Shown here: positions 33,588 to 42,504 of the stretch, one piece after another
Numbering within the stretch: position 1 is the first letter of the stretch
Layout of the letters: the number at the start of each line of letters is the position of its first letter
Source: Veillonellaceae bacterium
Lineage (GTDB): Bacteria; Bacillota; Negativicutes; Veillonellales; Veillonellaceae
Reading direction: 5' to 3'
DNA length: 64,000 nt
Assembly: GCA_900766245.1 (NCBI GenBank)
Contig: CAAFUR010000035.1
Span: 1 to 64,000 of the forward strand
Notes under the pieces: model-generated
What the model was told of the DNA's origin: nothing
Seen by the model: only the letters and a program-made list of their open reading frames with translations
Database searches by the model: none
Program-made: the position numbers and the translations under genes

Positions 33588-36500
33588 AATCGCTGTTCTC
33601 CTTTACTTCATCAAAGGCTACTGTTAATAGACGTGACACCCCTCGTTCCACCATAGTCACCCCTTGTAAGACATGAGCTGATTCCATGGTCCGTTTACGA
33701 TGAGTCACCACGATAAATTGTGTGGCATCCCCCAAGTTATGCAAATATTGGCTAAATCGTTCCACATTGGCATCATCTAAAGCGGCATCTACTTCGTCAA
33801 GTACACAGAATGGAGCTGGTCGATAATCCAGCAATGCAAACAATAATGCAATGACCGTCAATGCTCGCTCCCCACCAGATAATAAGCTCAATTGTTGGCG
33901 CTTCTTTCCTGGCGGTTGGATATAAAAATCAATTCCACTTTCTAAAATTGATTCTGGGTTCGATGCCACGATTTGTGCAGTACCGCCTCCAAACAATTGA
34001 GAGAATACATGTTGGAATTTCTCTCGAATATCGCTTAAAACACCTTGCAACTGTTCAGACATCGCCCCATCAATTTCAGCAATAACGCCTTCAAGTTGCT
34101 CTTTTGCTATCACCAAATCTTCTTTTTGTGCATGATAGAATGCTAACTTTTCTTCCGCTTCTTCATATTCTGCAATGGCATTAGGATTGATAGCCCCTAA
34201 GCTTTCAATCTGTCTTGCCAAATTCGCCTGTTGTTGTTTCCACTCATTTACGGAGCCACCTAAGTGTATATTCTGTGCCTCTTGTTTAGTATACCCTAAA
34301 GCGCCCAATTGTTCCAATGCTTGTTCGCCTTGTAGTTGATATTTTGTTAACCCTTCTTGTAGGTCCACTAGTTTTTTCTGCACAATTCGTTGGCGTTGTT
34401 CTTGTTGATTTCGCTTTTCTTGCAATTGACTTAATTGCAATTCCCAGGTACGTACTTTTTCTTGTCCACCTTTACGAGCTTCTCCAATAGCTGCTACCCG
34501 TTTCTCTATTACTTGTTTCTCTGATTCTAATGCTAAAGCTGGTTCACCACCCAAGCGTATAACATCCTCACCTAACTGATCCAATCTTCGATCTAACATT
34601 GTAATTTCTAGTTCTTTATGATTGATATGTTGTTCTAATTGAGCTAATTCTTTTTTGCTTTGTTCTAACAACAATCTAGATTGTTCCCATCGTAAGCGTA
34701 CTTCCTGCAAGGCTTCATTTTGCTCACGTTCTCGGTCTTGCAAAGTTTGCTCTTGAGCAACTAAGGTAGTGACTTGCTCTTGATGTCCTTCTCGATTCTC
34801 TAACTGTGAAAGTTCATCTGCCAGCCTTTTGATATTCTCTCCTAAGGTAGTTTGCTTTTCTTGAAGCTTTTGTAGCTCCTCATGATAGGTCTGCACCATT
34901 CCACTTAAGTTAACTTGTTCTCCTTGGGAGCGTTGTTGCTCTTGCTGTAAACTACGCAACTGTAATTCTTCTTGTTCATAGGTTTGACGTAATCCCTTAC
35001 CAGACTGTATCAAAGCTTCCATTTCTTTGTCTAGTCCTTGTAAAGTCTGTTGCAACATCTGTGCTGTATCACGTAATGTACGAATATCTTGCTGTAATGT
35101 GTCTTGCTCTTCTTTACGAGATAAAATAGATACTTTTTTCCGTTTTGTAGCACCACCTGTTAGAGCACCACCTGGCTGTAATTGCTCCCCTGTTAAAGTA
35201 ACAATCCGCAATTGTTGGTGATATTCCTTCTGCAAGACCAAGCCATGTTCCAAGGTATCTACAATCAAAGTACGCCCTAATAGCTGATTAAATACGCCTG
35301 TATATTGTGTATCAAATTGAATGCAGTCTACACCCAGTCCCAATACATAAGGCGATTGTAAGGCTTTATGATCCAGACGTTTTCCTCGTACCATATCCAT
35401 GGGTAAAAATGTAACACGACCACCTTGTGTGCGTTTTAAGTATTGTACTGCTTCAGAAGCAATCTTTGCAGTCTCTGTGATAACTTGATGAATAGCACCA
35501 CCTAAAGCCGTTTCAATGGCTACTAAGAATTTCTCTTCCACAGTAAATACATCACCAATAGCTCCACGAATATGAGAAGACCAAGTTTCTTTCGCTTGTA
35601 ATACATGTTTTGTTCCATCTAGATAGCCTTCGTGTAGCTCTTCCCAGCTATGTAACAGTTCTAAACGACCTTCTTTAGATTGCAACTCTCTCTGAGTTTC
35701 TATAAGTTGCTGATTTGCTTGACTGCGTTTGCTCTCTATATTTGCCAAAGATTGACGGGCTGTCTGCAATGCTTCCTGTACTTCACTAACAACCTGTTGT
35801 TGCGCCTCTAATTGCACTTTTGCCTGTGTCATAGATTGCTTTAAATCTTGCACGGTCGCTTGTAAGCGTTGCGCATCATCTTTCTTTTGTGTTTCTAACT
35901 CTTCCGCTCTTGCTAATTGATGGCGAGCTTCTTCCAACTCACGAACAACACGAATATGACGCTCATGAGCATGTTGCTCCGCTATGCGCATACCATCTAA
36001 ATTGGCCTTCACTTGGCTAAGAGACTCTCTAGTGCTTTGCAAATTAGATTCCGCTTGTTTTACATCTTGTCCAATGGATGTTAAGTTACTTTCTTGGTCT
36101 TTCAAAGATGCCAAGTCACAATCATATTGTTGTGCTTTAACTTTCAGTTCTTCTTTCCAATTTGTTAACTGTTCTTCTCCATTTTGTAACTCTTCTACCA
36201 TGTTGGCTTCTTTTAAGCGAGCTACTTCAATTTGTCCAGTCAGCTCCCCTAATTTACCTTGTAAAGTGGCATATTCATCTTCCATACTTTGGTGGGTTTC
36301 ACGAAATGATTGAAGCTCATTTTGTGTGGTCTTATAGGTCTCTTGGATTGTATCTAAACTAGTTTCTAATTCTTCTTGCTCACGAAGGTAGGATAAGTTT
36401 TCATTTTCTTGGCGTGTAAATAAACGATCCGCAGTTTTATATTCATGAAAAGCAATAGCTCCATCATAGCTACGCTTATCCTGTGATAATGTATTGTACT

Positions 36501-37140
36501 CACGTGTCACATTAGCTTTCGCCTCTAATTCTACTAATTGATCTCCTAGCGTACTCATCACATCATCTAATCGTTCCATATTACGATCTGTACTATTGAT
36601 ACGCCGAATGGCATCTTCTTTATTCATTTTAAAGCGAGAGATACCTGCCACATCTTCAAATATTAAGCGACGTTCTTCTGGTTTACTATTCAAGATAGCA
36701 TCGATACGATTCTGCCCGATGATGGCCATAGAATCTTTACCTAAGCCTGTATCAGCTAATAATAGATGAATATCTTTTAATCGGCAATTTCTCTTATTGA
36801 TTTGGAATTCACTTTCACCATTGCGATACATACGGCGTGTGATAACAACTTCTGCTAATTCTTTGCCCAAAGTGCCATCACTGTTATCAAAAATTAAGTT
36901 TACCTCTGCCGTATTGTGCGGACGCCGAGCTTCTGTGCCAGAAAAAATAATATCTTCTGCTTTTTGTCCACGTAAATGGCGTACATTCGATTCCCCTAAA
37001 ACCCAGCGAATCGCGTCAGTAATATTACTTTTACCACTACCATTAGGACCTACAATCCCAGTCATGCCTGGAGAAAAAGACACTACCGTTTTATCCGCAA
37101 AGGACTTGAATCCTTTCATTTCTAACCGCAATAATTGCAT
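33577..37140 (-). CDS. smc: Chromosome partition protein SMC
   Basis: A 1187-residue condensin ATPase. Walker A GPNGSGKSNI is near residue 32, followed by a long coiled coil, a hinge near residues 500-660 (YLDGTKHVLQAKET to GRVTFLPMDMVRG, then GVDCIQFDTQY), a second coiled coil, the signature LSLLSGGERALT and Walker B FCVLDEVDAALDD. The start is the ATG at 37140 with AAAGGAAG upstream; an in-frame extension of 16 residues lacks a ribosome site. Length equals that of B. subtilis SMC. It has its own promoter (37206-37235) and two perfect palindromes in its leader. Confidence 0.96.
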   Translation of the reverse strand: MQLLRLEMKGFKSFADKTVVSFSPGMTGIVGPNGSGKSNITDAIRWVLGESNVRHLRGQKAEDIIFSGTEARRPHNTAEVNLIFDNSDGTLGKELAEVVITRRMYRNGESEFQINKRNCRLKDIHLLLADTGLGKDSMAIIGQNRIDAILNSKPEERRLIFEDVAGISRFKMNKEDAIRRINSTDRNMERLDDVMSTLGDQLVELEAKANVTREYNTLSQDKRSYDGAIAFHEYKTADRLFTRQENENLSYLREQEELETSLDTIQETYKTTQNELQSFRETHQSMEDEYATLQGKLGELTGQIEVARLKEANMVEELQNGEEQLTNWKEELKVKAQQYDCDLASLKDQESNLTSIGQDVKQAESNLQSTRESLSQVKANLDGMRIAEQHAHERHIRVVRELEEARHQLARAEELETQKKDDAQRLQATVQDLKQSMTQAKVQLEAQQQVVSEVQEALQTARQSLANIESKRSQANQQLIETQRELQSKEGRLELLHSWEELHEGYLDGTKHVLQAKETWSSHIRGAIGDVFTVEEKFLVAIETALGGAIHQVITETAKIASEAVQYLKRTQGGRVTFLPMDMVRGKRLDHKALQSPYVLGLGVDCIQFDTQYTGVFNQLLGRTLIVDTLEHGLVLQKEYHQQLRIVTLTGEQLQPGGALTGGATKRKKVSILSRKEEQDTLQQDIRTLRDTAQMLQQTLQGLDKEMEALIQSGKGLRQTYEQEELQLRSLQQEQQRSQGEQVNLSGMVQTYHEELQKLQEKQTTLGENIKRLADELSQLENREGHQEQVTTLVAQEQTLQDREREQNEALQEVRLRWEQSRLLLEQSKKELAQLEQHINHKELEITMLDRRLDQLGEDVIRLGGEPALALESEKQVIEKRVAAIGEARKGGQEKVRTWELQLSQLQEKRNQQEQRQRIVQKKLVDLQEGLTKYQLQGEQALEQLGALGYTKQEAQNIHLGGSVNEWKQQQANLARQIESLGAINPNAIAEYEEAEEKLAFYHAQKEDLVIAKEQLEGVIAEIDGAMSEQLQGVLSDIREKFQHVFSQLFGGGTAQIVASNPESILESGIDFYIQPPGKKRQQLSLLSGGERALTVIALLFALLDYRPAPFCVLDEVDAALDDANVERFSQYLHNLGDATQFIVVTHRKRTMESAHVLQGVTMVERGVSRLLTVAFDEVKENSDYGI

Positions 37141-37153
37141 GACTGCTTCCTTT

Positions 37154-37167
37154 CTATGTATACATAG
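37154..37167. promoter_or_regulatory. Perfect palindrome CTATGTATACATAG in the smc leader
   Basis: A 14-bp perfect palindrome 14 bp before the smc start codon, next to the ribosome site. It could be an operator or an mRNA structure. Confidence 0.35.
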
Positions 37168-37184
37168 GTATGTTTCAAATTTAC

Positions 37185-37201
37185 ACAATATAATATATTG
37201 T
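37185..37201. promoter_or_regulatory. Perfect palindrome ACAATATAATATATTGT at the smc start site
   Basis: A 17-bp perfect 8-1-8 palindrome directly after the -10 element, where transcription should start. Its position suits a repressor operator. Confidence 0.4.
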
Positions 37202-37205
37202 TCAT

Positions 37206-37235
37206 ACTATATCCTAACCTGATACCTATTTCCAA
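37206..37235 (-). promoter_or_regulatory. Candidate promoter of smc-ftsY
   Basis: TTGGAA (37230-37235), an 18-nt spacer and TATAGT (37206-37211) on the minus strand, within the 162-bp gap after the radical SAM gene. Confidence 0.5.
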
Positions 37236-37302
37236 CCTATCATCACATACTCTCTCTACAGAATACTAGTTAATCCATTATTGTATAACCATAACCCGCT
37301 AA

Positions 37303-38370
37303 TTAAAGAGGCAAGCTATATAGTATATGATCTATCATAACATGCAATACTCCACTATTATTATTTTCCTGTTTTTCTTGCCAAGTCCATTCTATCTGAT
37401 TATATTCCTGTCCAAAGTACTCTATATTTCTGTTCTTCAACCCACGTACCTTTGATGTGAAGGGTCTTGGATATTCTACAATGACCTTATGAATCACACC
37501 AAATACTTCTAGATGTTCTTCTATGGTTTGCTGGATAGCTTGAAGCCATTCATAATTGACTACCAATTCTCCAAAGGCAGGAGCATAGGGTCCTCCTACA
37601 ATACCACGACCAGCATCAAAATCTTCTGTACTTTGTAATCCTACACGTATGACCTGTGTACCTTTGCCTTCTAAATAAGATTTTAAAAAAGCACTATATG
37701 CTACCCCTTGTTCTATGGTTAATGGTACATAACTACCTTCACGGACACGATCAGCTAGTTCGGTATCTTCAATAACAATCACAGGATAAATACGACATAA
37801 GTCAGCCTGTAATTGACCGGCTTTCACCGCCGTATTAACTAGTGTCGGCCATGTCTCACCAGGTAAACCTGGAAGCAATTGTATGCCCAAGGTTATCCCT
37901 TGTTCACGTATCATCTTACACGCCTGTTCCACATCTTCTACCGTATGCCCTCGTTTAGCATCTACAAGTATATCTTCATCTAATGTTTGTACCCCTAATT
38001 CAATAGTTCTTACACCACTAGTATAGAGTTCTTTCAATCGATCTTCTCTGATAGCATCAGGTCGAGTAGACAAGCGGATTCCTTGAATTAATCCCTGTTG
38101 AAATGCTTCTGTTGTAGGCTCCAATAATGTATTCTGCACTTCTTCTGGGATAGCCGTAAAACTACCGCCAAAGTATGCCACTTCCCATTGTCCTTTGTGA
38201 CCTTGTTCAGATATTGCCTCACGAATGGATCTACGGATAGTATCCACCGATACCATTTCTTGTTGTCCAGAAATACGTGGCTGATTACAAAATACACAAA
38301 TATAAGGGCACCCAATATGAGGAATAAAAAATGGAAGTAGTCTAGTTTTCTCTTTTTTTACTTTCCTCAT
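37303..38370 (-). CDS. Radical SAM protein, Elp3-like family
   Basis: A 355-residue radical S-adenosylmethionine enzyme. The 4Fe-4S cluster motif is C21-x3-C25-x2-C28 in HIGCPYICVFCNQ. AYFGGSFTAIP, STRPDAI, ELGVQTLDEDIL and LGIQLLPGLPGET follow, as in Elp3-like and coproporphyrinogen-oxidase-like proteins. The C-terminal half has no acetyltransferase domain, unlike true Elp3. It sits between rnc and smc; I know of similar genes at this place in related anaerobes. The reaction is not known. It lies 84 bp after rnc, beyond a hairpin. Confidence 0.85.
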   Translation of the reverse strand: MRKVKKEKTRLLPFFIPHIGCPYICVFCNQPRISGQQEMVSVDTIRRSIREAISEQGHKGQWEVAYFGGSFTAIPEEVQNTLLEPTTEAFQQGLIQGIRLSTRPDAIREDRLKELYTSGVRTIELGVQTLDEDILVDAKRGHTVEDVEQACKMIREQGITLGIQLLPGLPGETWPTLVNTAVKAGQLQADLCRIYPVIVIEDTELADRVREGSYVPLTIEQGVAYSAFLKSYLEGKGTQVIRVGLQSTEDFDAGRGIVGGPYAPAFGELVVNYEWLQAIQQTIEEHLEVFGVIHKVIVEYPRPFTSKVRGLKNRNIEYFGQEYNQIEWTWQEKQENNNSGVLHVMIDHILYSLPL

Positions 38371-38420
38371 AGGATCCCCCCTTAACTATAGCTATTTCGT
38401 GTATGTAACCCTCATCAAAG

Positions 38421-38444
38421 AAAAAGGGAGTGGTTCCCCACCCC
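38421..38444 (-). terminator. Intrinsic terminator between rnc and the radical SAM gene
   Basis: On the minus strand GGGGTGG-GGAA-CCACTCCC is followed by TTTTTC, 10 bp after the rnc stop. It should reduce transcription into the radical SAM gene. Confidence 0.7.
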
Positions 38445-38454
38445 TCAATCCTTA

Positions 38455-39186
38455 CTATTGTATAAGCTTTTCATAAGCCTCTTTTGCAGCTGCTTGAGCT
38501 GCTACTTTTTTATTTCGTCCAGAACCTACCCCTGATGGAATTCCATCAACGACCACTTCCATAGTAAAAAATTTATTATGATCCGGTCCCTCCTCATTAA
38601 TGACATGATACCGTATCACAGATTCTCCTTTTTGTTGTACCAACTCTTGGAGCAATGTTTTAAAATCTTTTCCTACTTTTCCTGAAAGTGCCATTTGGAG
38701 ATATCCATGCAAATGACTCAAAACAAACTGTTTTCCCACTTCGTAACCACACTCTAAATAGATAGCTCCTAAGACAGCCTCAAAGGTATCTGCTAAAATA
38801 GAGTTTCTATTGGCTCCACCACAATGCCGCTCGCCTCTACCTAAGCGTAAATATTTTCCTAAGTCTAGAGTACGACTACATTCTGCTAAAGAACCTTCAC
38901 AGACGGTACATGCTTTTAACCGGGTCAGTTCACCCTCAGTCATTTCTGGATATGTAGTAAATAAATATTCTCCTATAATAAGATCTAACACTGCATCCCC
39001 TAAAAACTCTAATCGTTCATTATGATGTTCATGAGATAATTTATGTTCATTCGCATAGGAAGAATGTGTCAAAGCACGATTCAAAGTGCCTATATTTTGT
39101 AATGGCAATTGTAAATTCGCAATAAGCTCGTGAAGTGATTCTTCACGAGCCTTGCTAGTTACTTTGCTACTTTTAGGAGCACTCAC
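38455..39186 (-). CDS. rnc: Ribonuclease III
   Basis: A 243-residue double-strand-specific endoribonuclease for rRNA and mRNA processing. The signature ERLEFLGDAVLDLII is near residue 50, the second acidic site ADTFEAVLGAIYLE near residue 125, and a C-terminal dsRNA-binding domain spans about 170-243 (LLQELVQQKGE to KKVAAQAAAKEAYEKL). It starts 2 bp after the fabF stop and is followed by an intrinsic terminator. A fab-rnc-smc-ftsY order is common in Firmicutes. Confidence 0.96.
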   Translation of the reverse strand: MSAPKSSKVTSKAREESLHELIANLQLPLQNIGTLNRALTHSSYANEHKLSHEHHNERLEFLGDAVLDLIIGEYLFTTYPEMTEGELTRLKACTVCEGSLAECSRTLDLGKYLRLGRGERHCGGANRNSILADTFEAVLGAIYLECGYEVGKQFVLSHLHGYLQMALSGKVGKDFKTLLQELVQQKGESVIRYHVINEEGPDHNKFFTMEVVVDGIPSGVGSGRNKKVAAQAAAKEAYEKLIQ

Positions 39187-39188
39187 AA

Positions 39189-40433
39189 TTATGCCTCGTA
39201 ACGACGAACGACGATAGTACCGTTGTGTCCACCGAAACCAAAGGAATTGGAAAGAGCTACATCAACTTTCATATCACGAGCTCCGTCAGATACATAATCT
39301 AAATCCAATTCTGGGTCTGGATTATCTAGGTTAATTGTTGGATGCACTTTGCCAGTTTCAATAGCCATTGCCATAACAATTGCTTCAATAGCACCAGCTG
39401 CACCTAATAAGTGACCTGTCATAGATTTTGTGGAGTTTACTGCTAATTTGCTAGCATGATCTCCAAATAATTGTTTAATTGCTAAAGTTTCATTTGCATC
39501 ATTAATGGATGTAGATGTGCCATGAGCGTTGATATAATCAACTTCCTCCGGTTTAATACCTGCATCATTTAATGCTAATTCCATACATTTACGGGCTTGT
39601 GTGCCGCCTGGTGCAGGAGAAGAAATATGATATGCATCACCATTAGTACCATATCCCACCACTTCTGCGTAGATATGCGCACCACGTGCTTTTGCATGTT
39701 CTAATTCTTCCAATACAATCATGCCAGAGCCTTCACCCATTACGAATCCATCGCGGTCTGCTGCAAATGGACGAGATGCTTTTGTAGGCTCATCATTGCG
39801 TGTAGACATAGCTTTCATAGATGCGAAACCAGCTACTGCTGCTGGAGAAACTGCCGCTTCTGTACCACCAGCAAACATAACATCTGCTTGGCCATGTGCA
39901 ATCATGCGGAATGCTTCACCAATTGCATTAGTACCAGAAGTACAAGCTGTAACAACAGTTTCTACTGGTCCTTTCAATCCTAATTGAATAGATACACGAC
40001 CAGATACCATGTTAGCAATCATCATAGGTACTGCAAATGGACTTACACGACCTGGACCTTTTTCAAATAGAGTCACATATACATCGTGGATAGAATCAAT
40101 ACCGCCGATACCAGTACCAACTACAGTACCACAGCGGTCTGCTTCTTCTTTGTCTAAATCTAAATCAGCATCTTTTTGCGCAAGCACTGCCGCTGCAATG
40201 GCAAATGCTGCAGAGCGGTCCATACGGCGCGCTTCTTTTTTATCAATTCCAAATTGTGTTGGATCGAAATCTTTAATTTCACCTGCAATACGAGTTGCAT
40301 AATCACTTGCATCAAATCGAGTAATTGGACCGATACCAGATTCGCCACGTAGCAATGCATTGTAAAAGTCATCTTTACCGATTCCCACTGGTGTCACAGC
40401 ACCTAAACCAGTAATAACAACACGTCTTTCCAT
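39189..40433 (-). CDS. fabF: Beta-ketoacyl-ACP synthase II
   Basis: A 414-residue condensing enzyme elongating acyl-ACP with malonyl-ACP. It has an N-terminal RRVVITGLGAVTPVG, the nucleophile cysteine in TVVTACTSGTNAIGEAF (about residue 163), the histidines in NAHGTSTSIND and KSMTGHLLGAAG, and the C-terminal LSNSFGFGGHNGTIV. It lies 24 bp after the NMO-family gene in the fab operon. Length matches B. subtilis FabF (413). Confidence 0.97.
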   Translation of the reverse strand: MERRVVITGLGAVTPVGIGKDDFYNALLRGESGIGPITRFDASDYATRIAGEIKDFDPTQFGIDKKEARRMDRSAAFAIAAAVLAQKDADLDLDKEEADRCGTVVGTGIGGIDSIHDVYVTLFEKGPGRVSPFAVPMMIANMVSGRVSIQLGLKGPVETVVTACTSGTNAIGEAFRMIAHGQADVMFAGGTEAAVSPAAVAGFASMKAMSTRNDEPTKASRPFAADRDGFVMGEGSGMIVLEELEHAKARGAHIYAEVVGYGTNGDAYHISSPAPGGTQARKCMELALNDAGIKPEEVDYINAHGTSTSINDANETLAIKQLFGDHASKLAVNSTKSMTGHLLGAAGAIEAIVMAMAIETGKVHPTINLDNPDPELDLDYVSDGARDMKVDVALSNSFGFGGHNGTIVVRRYEA

Positions 40434-40457
40434 TATTCCACCTCTTTATAATCTCAT

Positions 40458-41414
40458 TTAATCAATGGCTGCTGCCTCTGAAACTAGGCGAGCAAAAATC
40501 TCATTCACAGGTAATATGGAATCTACTTTTCGCATATTATTACCTGAGAACACTAATCCCGTTTCCACATCCCCTTGTTGAGCACGTGAAAGGGCTTTAA
40601 TAATACAGAACTTGTGAGAACAATGCTTCAAGCATCGATGACACTCTGTAGGTGGCGGTACTGTACCGTCTAATACTGTTTCTGCAAACTTATTACGCAA
40701 TGCTTGTCCTGGAAGTCCTACTGGACTTTGAATCAAGACAATATCTTCTGGAGCATCTGCACGAACGTACATTTTTTTCAATTCATCAGAGGCATTACAC
40801 TCCACACTAGCAGCAAAACGGCTTCCCATTTGTACACCACTAGCACCAAGTTTAATCATCTCTACAATATCTGCTCCATCAAGAACCCCACCAGCACCAA
40901 TGACTGGAATGTTTTTTACAGCTGCTACTACTTCTGGTACTAACTCACGAGAGGAGCGGTCTGTACCTAAGTGACCACCTGCTTCACAACCTTCCACAAT
41001 GACTGCGGAGGCTCCTAATCCTTCAGAAATACGAGCTAATTTAGGCGTGGATACGATAGGTACGATAGGTGTACCAGATTCACGTCCTAAAGCAAACATA
41101 TCTCTGGAAAATCCAGCGCCAGCTACAACAAGGTCAATGCCCTCTTCAATGGCCGTTTTTACAAGGCCTAAAAATTCTGTAGCGGCTACCATTGCATTTA
41201 TACCGATAATGCCCGTAGGCGATAATTTTCTTGCTAATTGTATTTCGTATCGTAATTCATCAAAAGGCATGCCAGATGCTGCAATCAGGCCGATACCACC
41301 TTCATTTGCAACTGCTGCAGCCAACCGAGCTGTAGACAATCGGATTGCCATTCCACCTTGAATTACCGGTACTTTGGCTACCAATTTCCCTATTCGAAGT
41401 TCAGGGAGTTTCAC
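40458..41414 (-). CDS. NMO/2-nitropropane dioxygenase-family flavoprotein, possible UfaA-like fatty acid enzyme
   Basis: A 318-residue FMN TIM barrel. QGGMAIRLS at the start, AGAGFSRDMFA, the flavin phosphate region GCEAGGHLGTD, IGAGGVLDGADI and GVQMGSRFAAS are family motifs shared with FabK. The C-terminal ECHRCLKHCSHKFC adds a four-cysteine cluster (about residues 256-268) that FabK in this operon lacks. The start is GTG at 41414 with AGGAGG 7 nt upstream; a longer ATG reading would include that site. It lies between acpP and fabF. Nitronate monooxygenase is the database-style name, but operon context favours a lipid role such as UfaA, which supports anaerobic unsaturated fatty acid synthesis in Neisseria. 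That role is inferred. Confidence 0.8.
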   Translation of the reverse strand: MKLPELRIGKLVAKVPVIQGGMAIRLSTARLAAAVANEGGIGLIAASGMPFDELRYEIQLARKLSPTGIIGINAMVAATEFLGLVKTAIEEGIDLVVAGAGFSRDMFALGRESGTPIVPIVSTPKLARISEGLGASAVIVEGCEAGGHLGTDRSSRELVPEVVAAVKNIPVIGAGGVLDGADIVEMIKLGASGVQMGSRFAASVECNASDELKKMYVRADAPEDIVLIQSPVGLPGQALRNKFAETVLDGTVPPPTECHRCLKHCSHKFCIIKALSRAQQGDVETGLVFSGNNMRKVDSILPVNEIFARLVSEAAAID

Positions 41415-41437
41415 TATTATTCCTCCTATGTGCACAT

Positions 41438-41467
41438 CCACTGAGGGGGCTAAGCCCCCTTTCGTGG
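41438..41467 (-). repeat. GC-rich hairpin between acpP and the NMO-family gene
   Basis: AGGGGGC-TAA-GCCCCCT (41444-41460) lies inside a CCAC/GTGG pair. There is no T-run. Being after acpP, it could protect or process the acpP message to give extra ACP. Confidence 0.6.
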
Positions 41468-41484
41468 TGCATAAGTGCTAAGAC

Positions 41485-41715
41485 TTATTTTGTAGAATCG
41501 ATGTAATCAACTGTGTCTTTTACAGTTTTGATTTTTTCGGCAACATCATCAGGGATTTCAATATTGAATTCCTCTTCAAATGCCATGATCAATTCAACGA
41601 TGTCAAGAGAGTCAGCGCCCAAATCATCGATGAAAGTGGAATCGATAGCCACTTCAGATTCGTCAACGCCCAATTGTTCAACAACAATAGCTTTTACTTT
41701 GTCAAATGTGCTCAT
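41485..41715 (-). CDS. acpP: Acyl carrier protein
   Basis: A 76-residue acidic four-helix protein that carries acyl chains on 4'-phosphopantetheine. The attachment serine is S36 in LGADSLDIVEL. The start is the ATG at 41715, with AAGGAGG 8 nt upstream; a GTG 9 bp earlier is too close to that site. It lies in the fab operon, 44 bp after fabG. A stable hairpin follows the stop. Confidence 0.97.
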   Translation of the reverse strand: MSTFDKVKAIVVEQLGVDESEVAIDSTFIDDLGADSLDIVELIMAFEEEFNIEIPDDVAEKIKTVKDTVDYIDSTK

Positions 41716-41759
41716 TACATACACCTCCTTTCACATAGTCTATATATAGGATCTTGCGT

Positions 41760-42503
41760 TTACATCACCATTCCGCCGTCTACATTGAGAACTTGGCCAG
41801 TAATATAACTTGCAAAGTCAGACGCTAAAAACGTTACCACACTAGCAATTTCTTCCGGCTGACCCATACGACCAAACGGAACTGTAGCTGCAATACCTTC
41901 TTTAATTTTTTCAGGTAATACATCTGTCATTGCTGTTTCAATAAATCCTGGTGCTACTGCATTCACAGTAATACCACGAGCTGCTAATTCTTTGGCACAA
42001 GTTTTAGTAAAGCCAATTACCCCTGCTTTAGCAGCGGCATAATTGGCCTGACCCACATTACCTGTAACACCAGATACAGATGTCATGTTGATAATGCGAC
42101 CAGCACGTTGTTTTACCATAAGCTTAGCAACTGCTTTTGTCACTAGGTATACACCTTTTAAGTTGATATTCAATACATCATCCCAGTCGGAATCTTTCAT
42201 ACGAATCAATAATCCGTCACGAGTGATGCCTGCATTGTTTACAAGAATGTCAATATGACCAAATGCAGCTACTGCTTCATCCACCATAGCCTGTACATCC
42301 TCAGCATTACCCACATCAGCTTTAATTTTAATTGCTTTACGGCCTAATGCTTCAATAGCTGCTACAGTTTCTTGTGCTACTGCTTCATTACCAATAAAGT
42401 TTACTACTATATCTGCTCCAGCCTTTGCTAATTCAATAGCAGTGGCTTGCCCGATACCACGGGATGCACCAGTAACTAACGCTACTTTACCTGTTAAATT
42501 CAT
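41760..42503 (-). CDS. fabG: 3-oxoacyl-ACP reductase
   Basis: A 247-residue NADPH-dependent short-chain dehydrogenase. Nucleotide motif TGASRGIGQA at the start, NNAGITRDGLL, the catalytic serine in NMTSVSGVTG, the Y-x3-K in ANYAAAKAG, and a C-terminal YITGQVLNVDGGMVM typical of FabG. The ATG at 42503 has AAGGAG and follows the fabD stop by 1 bp; the upstream extension overlaps fabD and is rejected. Confidence 0.97.
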   Translation of the reverse strand: MNLTGKVALVTGASRGIGQATAIELAKAGADIVVNFIGNEAVAQETVAAIEALGRKAIKIKADVGNAEDVQAMVDEAVAAFGHIDILVNNAGITRDGLLIRMKDSDWDDVLNINLKGVYLVTKAVAKLMVKQRAGRIINMTSVSGVTGNVGQANYAAAKAGVIGFTKTCAKELAARGITVNAVAPGFIETAMTDVLPEKIKEGIAATVPFGRMGQPEEIASVVTFLASDFASYITGQVLNVDGGMVM

Positions 42504-42504
42504 T

